A DNA stretch of 64,000 nt, taken from contig OZ257155.1 in NCBI GenBank assembly GCA_965279355.1, positions 2,666,001 through 2,730,000 on the forward strand. Direction: 5' to 3'. This DNA is from G965279355 sp965279355 (GTDB lineage: Bacteria > Pseudomonadota > Alphaproteobacteria > CACIAM-22H2). Below the pieces are notes generated by a model. That model did not search any database, had not been told where the DNA came from, and saw only the letters and a program-made list of their open reading frames with translations. A program made the position numbers and the translations under genes. Shown here piece after piece: positions 1 through 8,449 of this stretch; the stretch's first letter is position 1; each line of letters begins with the position of its first letter.

Positions 1-1065
1 CCCTATAGCGGCACCTTCGCTGCGCTCGGCAATAACATCACCGATGCCATCTCGCTCGCCATCAATGAAAAGGGCGGCAAGCTTGGCGGTCGCGAGGTCC
101 AGTTCGTGCGCGTCGACGACGAAAGCGAGCCTTCGAAGGGTGCCGCGAATGCCAACAAGCTGATCGTCGGCGAGAAGGTCGACATCCTGGTCGGCACCGT
201 GCATTCCGGCGTTGCCGCCGCGATGGTGCAGGTCGCCCGCGAAGAGAACACGACGCTGATCATCCCGAACGCAGGCGTGGGCGATGCGACCGGCAAGCTC
301 TGCGCGCCGAACATCTTCCGCACCTCGTTCAGCAACTGGCAGCCCGGTTTCCCGATGGGCAAGGCCGCCGCCGAAATGGGCAAGAAGACCGCCGTCACCA
401 TCACCTGGAAATACGCGGCCGGCGAAGAGTCGGTGCAGGGCTTCAAGGATGGCTTCATCGCCGGCGGCGGCCGAATCATGAAGGAAATCTGGATCCCGTT
501 CCCCAATGACGAGTTCCAGGCACACCTGACCGAGATCGCCAGCCTCAACCCGGATTGCGTCTACACCTTCTACGCCGGCGGCGGCGCCGTGAAGTTCGTG
601 AAGGACTATGCCGCGGCCGGCCTCAAGGACAAGGTGCCGCTCTATGGCCCCGGCTTCCTGACCGACGGCGTTCTGCGGGCGCAGGGCCCGGCTGCCGAAG
701 GCCTGCTGACGACGCTGCATTATGTCGAAGACCTGCCGAACCCGCGCAATGTGAAGTTCAAGGAAGACTTCAAGAAGGCCACCACCCGCGATGTCGATGT
801 CTATGCCGTGCAGGGTTACGACACCGGACAATTGCTGGTGCTCGGCCTCGACGCCGTGAAGGGCGACGCGGCGGCCAAGGGCAACATGTATGCCGCAATG
901 AAGAGAGCGAAGATTTCGAGCCCGCGCGGCGACTGGACGTTCTCTGCGTCGCAGAACCCGGTGCAGGATTTCTATCTGCGCAAGGTCGTCAACGGCGAAA
1001 ACAAGTATCAGAGCATCGCCGCCAAGGCGCTCGCCGAGCCGACCCAGTCCTGCAAGATGACCTGA
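1..1065 (+). CDS. ABC transporter substrate-binding protein, HAAT/LivK type (5' partial)
   Basis: Periplasmic ligand-binding component of a branched-chain amino acid type (HAAT) ABC transporter. The frame is open from base 1, so the signal peptide and first residues lie outside the window; 354 residues are visible. The type I periplasmic binding fold of the Peripla_BP_6 family is apparent: an early SGTFAALGNNITDAI helix, a GTVHSGVAAAMVQVARE stretch and a late YDTGQLLVLGLDAV helix. It is followed, after a 226 base gap rich in hairpins, by livH, livM, livG and livF homologues on the same strand, so it is the likely binding protein for that set. The ligand cannot be read from sequence; neighbouring CoA ligases suggest a carboxylic or aromatic acid rather than an amino acid, which is inference. 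Confidence 0.9.
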   Translation, partial: PYSGTFAALGNNITDAISLAINEKGGKLGGREVQFVRVDDESEPSKGAANANKLIVGEKVDILVGTVHSGVAAAMVQVAREENTTLIIPNAGVGDATGKLCAPNIFRTSFSNWQPGFPMGKAAAEMGKKTAVTITWKYAAGEESVQGFKDGFIAGGGRIMKEIWIPFPNDEFQAHLTEIASLNPDCVYTFYAGGGAVKFVKDYAAAGLKDKVPLYGPGFLTDGVLRAQGPAAEGLLTTLHYVEDLPNPRNVKFKEDFKKATTRDVDVYAVQGYDTGQLLVLGLDAVKGDAAAKGNMYAAMKRAKISSPRGDWTFSASQNPVQDFYLRKVVNGENKYQSIAAKALAEPTQSCKMT

Positions 1066-1080
1066 GAAAATTCTCGCCAG

Positions 1081-1124
1081 AGAGACACAGAGGCGGATCG
1101 TACGTTGCTGCCTCTGTGTACTCT
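1081..1124 (+). other. Hairpin downstream of the binding-protein gene
   Basis: A perfect 10 bp stem (ACACAGAGGC at 1085-1094 with GCCTCTGTGT at 1110-1119), extended by AGAG/CTCT at the base, starts 16 bases after the stop codon. No T-run follows, so it looks more like an mRNA 3'-end-stabilising structure than a terminator. Confidence 0.5.
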
Positions 1125-1158
1125 GCGGGACCCTTGCTCCTCTTCTGACTTCTTCTCC

Positions 1159-1230
1159 GTCACCCCGCGCTTGACGCGGGGTCCATCCAACACGTGGCAT
1201 CATGGACCCCGGATCAAGTCCGGGGTGACA
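1159..1230. repeat. Palindromic repeat, family A, copy 1
   Basis: It starts GTCACCCCGC and ends with the inverse, GGGGTGAC. Each end is itself a hairpin (CCCCGCG-CTTGA-CGCGGGG on the left, CCCCGGA-TCAAG-TCCGGGG on the right), and the two ends are inverted copies separated by about 17 bases. Similar elements occur at 12764, 40868 (half copy), 52770 and 56700. All are intergenic. Confidence 0.85.
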
Positions 1231-1291
1231 GGAGAGAAGATTTGTCGCAAAAACCTGGCCCAGGCTGACGAAAGCTAAGGCCCCGCATCCG

Positions 1292-2158
1292 ATGGATTGG
1301 CTGTTTTTCCTCATCCAGGTTCTGAACGGAGTCCAGTACGGCCTCCTGCTGTTCCTGATCGCCAGCGGCCTGACGCTGGTGTTCGGCATCCTGCAGGTCA
1401 TCAACCTGGCGCACGGCTCGTTCTACATGGTCGGCGCCTATCTGGCGTTCTGGCTGACCTCCAGATTCGACAACCTCGCCGTCGCCATCCTGCTGGGGCT
1501 GCCGCTGGCTGTCGTGCTCGGCTATGCGGTCGAGCGGCTGATGATCCGCTATCTCTACGCCCGCGACCATCTGACGCAGGTGCTGCTCACCTATGGCCTC
1601 ATCCTCATCTTCAACGAGATGCAGAGCATCATCTTCGGCAACGACGTGCATGGCGTGGCCGTCCCCGCCATCTTCGCAGGGTCGATCCCCCTCACCGACA
1701 ACCTGTCCTATCCCGTCTACCGCATCGCCGTGTCGGCGGTCTGTATCGTGCTGGTCGGGGTGATGGCGCTGGTGATCCAGAAGACGCGGCTGGGCATGTA
1801 TATCCGCGCCGGCGCCGTGAACCGCGAGATGGTGCAGCTGCTCGGCATCGACACCAACCGCCTCAGCACCTTCGTCTTCGCCGCCGGCGCCGGCCTCGCG
1901 GCACTCGCCGGCATGATTTCGGCGCCGCTGTCGTCCATCTATCCCGGCATCGGCGAAGGCGTGCTCATCACCTGCTTTGTCATCGTAGTGATCGGCGGCA
2001 TCGGCTCCATCCGCGGCGCCTTTATCGCAGCACTTCTGGTCGGCCTTGCCGATACGTTCGGCAAGGTGTTCGTGCCGGAGTTCGCCAGCGTCGCCATCTA
2101 TGCCTGCATGGCCGTCATCCTTTTGTGGCGGCCGCAAGGCCTGTTCGGGCGGACCTGA
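1292..2158 (+). CDS. livH: Branched-chain amino acid type ABC transporter permease LivH
   Basis: Inner-membrane permease of the BPD_transp_2 family, 288 residues with about eight hydrophobic segments. The LivH-typical stretch NLAHGSFYMVGAYLA lies near residue 50, the cytoplasmic coupling region around AVNREMVQLLGID sits in the C-terminal half, and the protein ends in the family signature RPQGLFG. It forms the translocation pore with the LivM homologue that starts two bases after its stop. An ATG start gives the standard family length. The substrate is unknown. Confidence 0.93.
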   Translation: MDWLFFLIQVLNGVQYGLLLFLIASGLTLVFGILQVINLAHGSFYMVGAYLAFWLTSRFDNLAVAILLGLPLAVVLGYAVERLMIRYLYARDHLTQVLLTYGLILIFNEMQSIIFGNDVHGVAVPAIFAGSIPLTDNLSYPVYRIAVSAVCIVLVGVMALVIQKTRLGMYIRAGAVNREMVQLLGIDTNRLSTFVFAAGAGLAALAGMISAPLSSIYPGIGEGVLITCFVIVVIGGIGSIRGAFIAALLVGLADTFGKVFVPEFASVAIYACMAVILLWRPQGLFGRT

Positions 2159-2159
2159 A

Positions 2160-3137
2160 ATGGATCCGATCCCCCGCTGGGCCAACTGGGTCCTCATCGC
2201 CGCGGTGATCGCCATCGCCTGCGTCCCGAGTTTCGCCGACCGCTATTACATCCAGCTCTTCACCAAGGTGCTGACCACCGCGATCTTCGCCATGAGCCTC
2301 GGCCTGCTGGTGAGCGGCGCCGGCCTCGTCAGCCTCGGCCACGCCGCGTTCTTCGGCATCGGCGCCTATGCGCTGGCGCTGCTCTCGCCGGGCGGCGAGG
2401 GTGCGAGCGTGTGGTGGGCGCTGCCGGCCTCGATGATTGGCGCGGCAGTCGCGGCCCTCATCATCGGCGCGCTCGCGGTGCGGACATCGGGCGTCTATTT
2501 CATCATGCTGACGCTGGCCTTCGGCCAGATGCTTTTCTACCTGTTCCACGATTCCAAATTCGCCGGCGGCTCCGACGGCAAGTTCATGAACTTCCGCCCC
2601 GTCGTGAATTTCTTCGGCACCGATATTCTGTCGCTCAACGACCGCCCCACCCTGCTCTACGTGACGCTCGGCATCGCCGTGCTGGTCTATCTCGCGATCG
2701 GCATGGTGATGCGCTCGCCGTTCGGCCGCACCATTCTCGGCATCCGGGTCAACGAGCCGCGCATGAAGGCGCTGGGCTACAACACCTACAACTACAAGCT
2801 CGCCGCGTTCGTGCTGGCCGGGGCCGTCGCCGGTCTCGCCGGCTTCCTCTACGCGACACAGTATCGCGTGGTGAACCCGGCGCTGTTCAGCTGGCACCAG
2901 TCCGGCTTTGTGCTGATGATGGTGATCCTGGGCGGCCTCAAGTCGCGGCTGGGCCCGGTGATCGGGGCCTTCGCAATCGTGCTGCTGGAGGAAATCCTGC
3001 AGGGCCTGATCGAGCGCTGGCTGCTGGCGTTTGGCATCTTCGTCATTGTCGCCGTCATGTTCCTGCCCGACGGCTTCGCCGGACTGCTGGGCCGCAGGGC
3101 CCAGCCGCAAGGCGAAGCGGAGGCGAAGAATGGCTGA
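2160..3137 (+). CDS. livM: Branched-chain amino acid type ABC transporter permease LivM
   Basis: Second permease of the first HAAT transporter, 325 residues from the ATG at 2160; the frame is open further upstream inside livH, but that start would add a non-homologous leader. It has about nine hydrophobic segments, the LivM motif SLGHAAFFGIGAY near residue 60, a central periplasmic stretch, and a C-terminal FLPDGFAGLLG signature. It overlaps the start of livG by 8 bases, which supports translational coupling in one operon. Confidence 0.93.
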   Translation: MDPIPRWANWVLIAAVIAIACVPSFADRYYIQLFTKVLTTAIFAMSLGLLVSGAGLVSLGHAAFFGIGAYALALLSPGGEGASVWWALPASMIGAAVAALIIGALAVRTSGVYFIMLTLAFGQMLFYLFHDSKFAGGSDGKFMNFRPVVNFFGTDILSLNDRPTLLYVTLGIAVLVYLAIGMVMRSPFGRTILGIRVNEPRMKALGYNTYNYKLAAFVLAGAVAGLAGFLYATQYRVVNPALFSWHQSGFVLMMVILGGLKSRLGPVIGAFAIVLLEEILQGLIERWLLAFGIFVIVAVMFLPDGFAGLLGRRAQPQGEAEAKNG

Positions 3138-3882
3138 CATTCTTCTCCAGACCGAAGCCCTGACCAAACGCTTCGGCGGTCTGGTCGCCGTCGACAATGT
3201 CGGCATCGACTTCCGCAAGGGCGAGGTCCATTGCGTCATCGGCCCCAACGGCGCCGGCAAGACGACTTTGATCAACCTGCTGTCGGGCGACTTTCTGCCC
3301 ACCAGCGGCACCATCCGCTTTGACGGCCAGGACATCACGTCCCTCGCCTCGCATCGCGTCTCGCGCCTTGGCATCGGCCGCAGCTACCAGCGCACCAACA
3401 TCTTCCCCGAATTCACGGTGCGCGAGAATTGCTGGCTCGGCGCGCAGTCGCGCCTGCCGAGCTGCATGCGCTTCGTGAAACCGGCCGACCGGATTACCTC
3501 GGTCGGCGAGCGCGCGATGCGCGCCATGGAGATGGCCGATCTCACGGCACAGGCCAACCTGCAGGCCAACCGCCTCAGCCATGGCGAGCAGCGCCAGCTT
3601 GAGATCGCGGTCATGCTGGCGACCGAGCCGAAGCTGCTTCTGCTCGACGAGCCGATGGCCGGCATGAGCGGCGCCGAGACGACACGCATGGTCGAGCTCA
3701 TCCGCAAGCTGAAGGCCGACCACACGCTGATCCTCATCGAGCACGACATGGATGCCGTGTTCGCTGTCGCCGACACGATCACGGTGATGGTCAACGGCGC
3801 GGTGCTGGCCAGCGGCGCGCCTGACTCGGTGCGCGGCAGCAAGGCCGTGCAGGACGCCTATCTTGGCGAGGGCGACGCATGA
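3130..3882 (+). CDS. livG: Branched-chain amino acid type ABC transporter ATPase LivG
   Basis: Cytoplasmic ATP-binding subunit, 250 residues from the ATG at 3130. Walker A GPNGAGKTT is at residues 38-46, the ABC signature appears as LSHGEQ at 149-154, Walker B LLLLDEP at 169-175, and the H-loop is in IEHDMD. LivG proteins usually have a slightly longer insertion between Walker A and the signature, as seen here. The gene starts inside the end of livM and its stop overlaps the livF start by four bases (ATGA), so H, M, G and F form one translationally coupled unit. Confidence 0.94.
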   Translation: MADILLQTEALTKRFGGLVAVDNVGIDFRKGEVHCVIGPNGAGKTTLINLLSGDFLPTSGTIRFDGQDITSLASHRVSRLGIGRSYQRTNIFPEFTVRENCWLGAQSRLPSCMRFVKPADRITSVGERAMRAMEMADLTAQANLQANRLSHGEQRQLEIAVMLATEPKLLLLDEPMAGMSGAETTRMVELIRKLKADHTLILIEHDMDAVFAVADTITVMVNGAVLASGAPDSVRGSKAVQDAYLGEGDA

Positions 3883-4595
3883 GCACGCCCATCATCGACG
3901 CAAAAGGCCTGCACACTTATTACGGCGGCAGCCACATTCTGCATGGTGTCGATTTCGCGGTGCAGCCCGGCGAAACCGTGGCGCTGCTGGGACGCAACGG
4001 CATGGGCAAGACCACGACCCTGCGCTCCATCGTCGGCCTGACGCCGCCGCGCCGGGGCGAAGTCCGCATCCGCGGCACCGTTATGACCGGCGCTCCGGCG
4101 CATCGCATCGCCAGGGAAGGCATCGCGCTGGTCCCGGAAGGGCGCGGCATCTTTCCGGTGCTTGATGTGCGCGAGCATCTGGTGATGGCCGCCGCCCCCA
4201 ATGCCCGCACCGGCAAGACCGCGTGGAGCATCAACGAGGTGCTGGAGCTGTTCCCGCGCCTGGCCGAACGCATCGATCATCACGGCGACAAGCTGTCGGG
4301 CGGCGAGCAGCAGATGCTGACCATCGGCCGCGCGCTCACCACCAACCCGGAACTGCTGATCCTCGACGAAGCGACCGAAGGTCTCGCGCCCCTGATGCGG
4401 CAGGAAATCTGGCGCGTCATCCGTCGCCTGAAGCAGGACGGCCTCGCCATCGTCATCGTCGACAAGAATGTCACGACCCTGCTTGAGCTGGCTGACCGCG
4501 CCGTCATCCTTGTAAAAGGACAGGTCGCGTTCTCCGGCGCGGCAGCAGAGCTCAAGGCGCGGCCCGACCTTCTCAGCACCCATCTCGGTGTTTGA
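3879..4595 (+). CDS. livF: Branched-chain amino acid type ABC transporter ATPase LivF
   Basis: Second ATPase of the first HAAT transporter, 238 residues. Walker A GRNGMGKTT is at residues 38-46, the signature LSGGEQQ at 139-145 and Walker B LLILDEA at 159-165, followed by EGLAP as in LivF proteins. The region after Walker B reads IVDKNV where LivF proteins commonly have VEQN, a small deviation in the H-loop area. It overlaps livG by four bases and precedes the hydrolase gene by 12 bases, so it is probably cotranscribed with it. Confidence 0.93.
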   Translation: MSTPIIDAKGLHTYYGGSHILHGVDFAVQPGETVALLGRNGMGKTTTLRSIVGLTPPRRGEVRIRGTVMTGAPAHRIAREGIALVPEGRGIFPVLDVREHLVMAAAPNARTGKTAWSINEVLELFPRLAERIDHHGDKLSGGEQQMLTIGRALTTNPELLILDEATEGLAPLMRQEIWRVIRRLKQDGLAIVIVDKNVTTLLELADRAVILVKGQVAFSGAAAELKARPDLLSTHLGV

Positions 4596-4607
4596 CGGAC
4601 TGGGCAT

Positions 4608-5390
4608 ATGACCAAACCCAGCTTCGTCGATCTCGACGGCTTCCGGCTTGAATATGTCCGGCTGCCGGCAACGCAGCCCGGCAAGCCGCCGCTGGTCTTC
4701 CTGCATGAAGGCCTCGGCAGCATCGCGATGTGGCGCGACTTCCCGGCGAAGGTCGCCGCCGCCACCGGCGCCGAGACCGTCGTCTACAGCCGGCGCGGCT
4801 ACGGGCGCTCCTCCCGGCGCGCAGGCCCGCACAGTTTCGACTACATGCATGACGAGGCGCAGGAGACGCTGCCGAAACTCCTGAACGCCCTCGGCATCGA
4901 AAAACCGGTGCTGATCGGGCACAGCGACGGCGCCTCCATCGCCATCATCTATGGCGGCAGCGAACTGGCGCCGGTCTCCGGCCTTGTGCTGATGGCGCCG
5001 CATGTCTTCGTCGAGGACATCACGGTCGCCTCGATCGAGGCGGCGAAGACAGCTTACGAGACGACCGATCTGCCCAGGCGGCTCGGCCGCTATCACGACG
5101 ATGTCGAGCATGTGTTCCGGGGCTGGAACGACATCTGGCTGTCGCCCGACTTCCTCGACTGGAACATCGAGAACTACATCCGCGGGATCACGGCGCCGAT
5201 GCTGATGATCCAGGGGATCGACGACGAATACGGCTCGTCCGACCAGCTTCATTCGCTGCGCCAGCTCGCCAAGGCCCCCTACGAGGTGGCGCTGCTGCCG
5301 GATTGCGGGCACTCGCCGCATCGCGACCAGCCCGAACACACCCTGAATCTGATCGCGACATTCGTGAACCGGGTGGCCGACGCCGCTTGA
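4608..5390 (+). CDS. Alpha/beta hydrolase
   Basis: Soluble alpha/beta-hydrolase fold enzyme of 260 residues. The HEGLGS oxyanion-hole segment is at residues 33-38, the nucleophile elbow GHSDG at 104-108 (Ser106), an acid candidate lies in the QGIDDEYG strand, and the catalytic histidine is in CGHSPHRDQPE near the C-terminus. The triad is complete. It follows livF by 12 bases and precedes an acyl-CoA synthetase, so an ester, thioester or ring-cleavage substrate handled together with the imported acid is plausible. The exact reaction cannot be assigned. Confidence 0.85.
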   Translation: MTKPSFVDLDGFRLEYVRLPATQPGKPPLVFLHEGLGSIAMWRDFPAKVAAATGAETVVYSRRGYGRSSRRAGPHSFDYMHDEAQETLPKLLNALGIEKPVLIGHSDGASIAIIYGGSELAPVSGLVLMAPHVFVEDITVASIEAAKTAYETTDLPRRLGRYHDDVEHVFRGWNDIWLSPDFLDWNIENYIRGITAPMLMIQGIDDEYGSSDQLHSLRQLAKAPYEVALLPDCGHSPHRDQPEHTLNLIATFVNRVADAA

Positions 5391-5503
5391 CCCTGCCTCC
5401 CATTTCGCGCTTACCTGTCTGTAATAGATAGAGAAACGCCCCAAGGGCGGCGATTGCAGGGAGTTACGCGTGCGCCTCGTCTCGCTACCCACGATTGGCG
5501 GCA

Positions 5504-7495
5504 ATGGCTGACGGTCCGGCCGTCTCCGGCTGGACTGCGGCAGGCCACGGCCTGCCCGACACGTTTCCCAAAATCCTCAAACGCAATGCGCAGATCTTCG
5601 GCACACGGCCGGCCATGCGCGAGAAGGATTACGGCATCTGGCAGAGCTGGACCTGGGCCCAGGTCCACGATGAAGTCCGCGCGATTGCCGCGGGACTTTC
5701 CGAACTCGGCATCAAACGCGGCGACCGCATCGCCGTGGTCGGCGACAACCGTCCGCAACTCTACTGGTCGATCTGCGCCGCACAGATGCTGGGCGCGGTG
5801 CCGGTGCCCGTCTACCAGGACGCGGTGGCCGAGGAGATGGGCTTTGTCATCGACCATGCCGAGGCCGACATCGCCATCGCCGAGGACCAGGAGCAGGTCG
5901 ACAAGCTGCTCACGGTCCGCGCCAAGCATCCAAGACCGTCGCGGATCGTCTACAAGGATTCGCGCGGCATGCGGAATTACGACATGCCGGGTCTCACGTC
6001 GCTGCAATCCCTGCAGGAACGCGGCCGGGCGCTGCTGAACGCGAACCCCGCGCTCCTCGACGCCGACGTCGCCCGCAGCAAGGGCTCCGATGTCTCGGTG
6101 ATGCTCTACACGTCAGGCACCACCGGCCAGCCCAAGGGCGTGATGCTGACCTATGACAACACCATCGTCTCCGCCTACAACGCGGCGCGCTTCGACACGG
6201 TGACGGAGACGGACGAAGTGATGGCCTACCTGCCGATGGCGTGGGTCGGCGATCACATCTACTCCTACGCGGAATCCTATGTGACGGGCTTCTGCCTGTC
6301 CTGTCCCGAAAGCGGCGCCACGGTGCTCACCGACCTGCGCGAGATCGGCCCGACGTTCTTCTTCGCGCCGCCGCGCATCTTCGAGAACATCCTGACCACC
6401 GTCTCGATCCGCATCCAGGACGCCGGCACAATCAAGCGCGGCCTCTACGCCTATTTCATGGGTCTGGCGCGGCGCGTCGGCCCCGACATCCTCGACGGCA
6501 AGCCGGTCTCCATCGCGGACCGCATGCTGTACGCGCTCGGCAATCTTCTGATCTACGCGCCCTTGCGCAACACGCTGGGCTTCAGCCGCATGCGGCTGGG
6601 CTACACCGCCGGCGAAGCCATCGGCCCCGATATCTTCGTCTTCTACCGCTCGCTCGGCCTGAACCTGAAGCAGCTCTATGGCATGACCGAGACCAGCGTC
6701 TTCATCTGCCTGCAGCCCGACGGACAGGTGAAGCCGGACACGGTCGGCATCCCGGCCCCTGAAGTCGAGGTGAAGATCGCAGAGAACGGCGAGGTGCTGG
6801 TGAAGAGCCCCGGCGTCTTCGTGAACTATTTCAAGAACGAGGCGGCGACGACCGAGACCCGGACGCCGGACGGCTGGGTGCATACCGGCGATGCCGGCTT
6901 CTTCGATGCCGACGGGCATCTCAAGATCATCGACCGCGCCCGCGATGTCGGCCGCCTGACCGACGGCACTCTCTTTGCTCCCAAGTACATTGAGAACAAG
7001 CTGAAGTTCTTCCCCTACATCAAGGAAGCCGTCGCCTTCGGCCACCAGCGCGACTATGTCGCGACCTTCATCAACATCGATCTGGAAGCGGTCGGCAACT
7101 GGGCGGAACGGCGCGGCCTCGCCTATGCCAGCTATCAGGATCTCGCGGCCAAGCCGGAGGTTTACGAACTGATCCAGGGCTGCGTCGATCAGGTGAACCG
7201 CGATCTCGCCGCCGACAAAACCCTCGCGGGATCGCAGATCCGCCGGTACCTGATTTTGCACAAGGAACTCGATGCCGATGACGGCGAGCTGACCCGCACC
7301 CGCAAGGTGCGGCGGCGCTTCATCGGCGAGCGCTACACCAGCCTGATCGACGGTCTCTATTCCACCGCCGATCACGCCCATATCAATTCGGTCGTCACCT
7401 TCGAGGACGGCCGCCAGGGCAATATCGAGGCCGACCTTCTGATTCGGGAGGCGGTCCGTATCCCGGCCGCCCCGGGAACGCGCGAAGCCGCATGA
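5504..7495 (+). CDS. AMP-dependent acyl-CoA synthetase, long-chain (FadD15/FAA) type
   Basis: ANL-family acid:CoA ligase of 663 residues from the ATG at 5504; an in-frame TTG at 5495 is an alternative and neither has a clear Shine-Dalgarno. The P-loop YTSGTTGQPKG is at residues 202-212, the adenylate motif appears as YGMTET, then GWVHTGDAGF and the hinge region IIDRARDV. Length and the DXR..LTDG..FAPKYIENKLKF region match eukaryote-like long-chain acyl-CoA synthetases. It sits between two HAAT transporter sets and overlaps the next livG by four bases, so it probably activates the imported acid to its CoA ester. Chain length or aromatic preference is not readable. Confidence 0.9.
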   Translation: MADGPAVSGWTAAGHGLPDTFPKILKRNAQIFGTRPAMREKDYGIWQSWTWAQVHDEVRAIAAGLSELGIKRGDRIAVVGDNRPQLYWSICAAQMLGAVPVPVYQDAVAEEMGFVIDHAEADIAIAEDQEQVDKLLTVRAKHPRPSRIVYKDSRGMRNYDMPGLTSLQSLQERGRALLNANPALLDADVARSKGSDVSVMLYTSGTTGQPKGVMLTYDNTIVSAYNAARFDTVTETDEVMAYLPMAWVGDHIYSYAESYVTGFCLSCPESGATVLTDLREIGPTFFFAPPRIFENILTTVSIRIQDAGTIKRGLYAYFMGLARRVGPDILDGKPVSIADRMLYALGNLLIYAPLRNTLGFSRMRLGYTAGEAIGPDIFVFYRSLGLNLKQLYGMTETSVFICLQPDGQVKPDTVGIPAPEVEVKIAENGEVLVKSPGVFVNYFKNEAATTETRTPDGWVHTGDAGFFDADGHLKIIDRARDVGRLTDGTLFAPKYIENKLKFFPYIKEAVAFGHQRDYVATFINIDLEAVGNWAERRGLAYASYQDLAAKPEVYELIQGCVDQVNRDLAADKTLAGSQIRRYLILHKELDADDGELTRTRKVRRRFIGERYTSLIDGLYSTADHAHINSVVTFEDGRQGNIEADLLIREAVRIPAAPGTREAA

Positions 7496-8280
7496 CCACC
7501 GACCGCGTCATCGGCGACGTTCTCCTGAACGTGGAAAACATCACGCTGACCTTCGGCGGCGTGCGAGCACTGAGCGATGTTTCGTTCGATATCCGCAAGG
7601 GCGAGGTCCGCGCCATCATCGGTCCCAACGGCGCCGGCAAGTCGTCGATGCTGAACTGCATCAACGGCTTCTATCACCCACAGAAGGGCCGCATCACCTA
7701 CAAGGGCCAGCCACGGCGGCAGATGAAGCCGCATGACGCGGCGGCGCAGGGCATCGCCCGCACCTTCCAGAACATCGCCCTCTTCAAGGGCATGTCCACC
7801 CTCGACAACATCATGACGGGCCGCCTGCTCAAGATGAACCGCGGCTTCTTCTGGCAGGCGCTCCATTGGGGCCCGGCGCTGACGGAAGAGATCGAACATC
7901 GCGCCTTCGTCGAACGGATCATCGATTTCCTTGAGATCCAGGCGATCCGCAAAACACCGGTCGGCCGCCTGCCCTACGGATTGCAGAAGCGCGTGGAACT
8001 TGGGCGCGCGCTGGCCGCCGAGCCCGACCTGCTGCTGCTCGACGAGCCAATGGCCGGCATGAATGTCGAGGAGAAAGAAGACATGTGCCGCTTCGTCCTC
8101 GACGTGAACGAGGAATTCGGCACCACCATCGCGCTGATCGAGCACGACATGGGCGTGGTGATGGATATTTCGGATCGCGTGGTCGTCCTGGAATACGGCC
8201 GCAAGATCGCGGACGGCGTGCCCGATGACGTGCGGCAGAATCAGCAGGTCATCGACGCGTACCTGGGAGTGCCGCACTGA
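7492..8280 (+). CDS. livG: Branched-chain amino acid type ABC transporter ATPase LivG (second set)
   Basis: ATP-binding subunit of 262 residues that starts the second HAAT transporter set. Walker A GPNGAGKSS is at residues 44-52; the signature is the LivG-style LPYGLQKR rather than LSGGQ; Walker B is LLLLDEPMAGM; the H-loop lies in IEHDMG. The start overlaps the acyl-CoA synthetase stop by four bases, physically coupling ligase and transporter expression. A 169 base gap with a palindromic repeat separates it from its livH partner. Confidence 0.93.
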   Translation: MTTDRVIGDVLLNVENITLTFGGVRALSDVSFDIRKGEVRAIIGPNGAGKSSMLNCINGFYHPQKGRITYKGQPRRQMKPHDAAAQGIARTFQNIALFKGMSTLDNIMTGRLLKMNRGFFWQALHWGPALTEEIEHRAFVERIIDFLEIQAIRKTPVGRLPYGLQKRVELGRALAAEPDLLLLDEPMAGMNVEEKEDMCRFVLDVNEEFGTTIALIEHDMGVVMDISDRVVVLEYGRKIADGVPDDVRQNQQVIDAYLGVPH

Positions 8281-8308
8281 TGCGTTTGCATCGCTCACCT
8301 GCTGCATC

Positions 8309-8414
8309 ACCCCCCACCCCATCCCTCCCCCTCAAGGGGGGAGGGGGCAAGAATTTTGCCTCCCCTTCTTTCCTCTTTCCCTCCCCCCTTGAGGGGGAGG
8401 GGAGGGTGGGGGGT
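8309..8414. repeat. Palindromic repeat, family B (C/G-rich, terminal inverted repeats)
   Basis: A 106 base element whose ends are inverted copies (ACCCCCCACCC at the left, GGGTGGGGGGT at the right). Each arm also contains a CCCCCTCAAGGGGG-type mini-palindrome. The centre is pyrimidine-rich. It fills most of the 169 base gap between livG and livH of the second transporter. It is distinct in sequence from the family A repeats, and this is the only copy in the window. Confidence 0.8.
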
Positions 8415-8449
8415 CGCTCCGCCGCCCTGCCCCCGGAGACTTTCTAGCG

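Noticed and set aside
3858..5504. A 548-codon open frame on the minus strand opposite livF and the hydrolase
   Set aside because: It mirrors two genes with complete catalytic motifs on the plus strand; its product is His-, Asp- and Arg-rich with no recognisable fold, as expected for the antisense of high-GC coding DNA.
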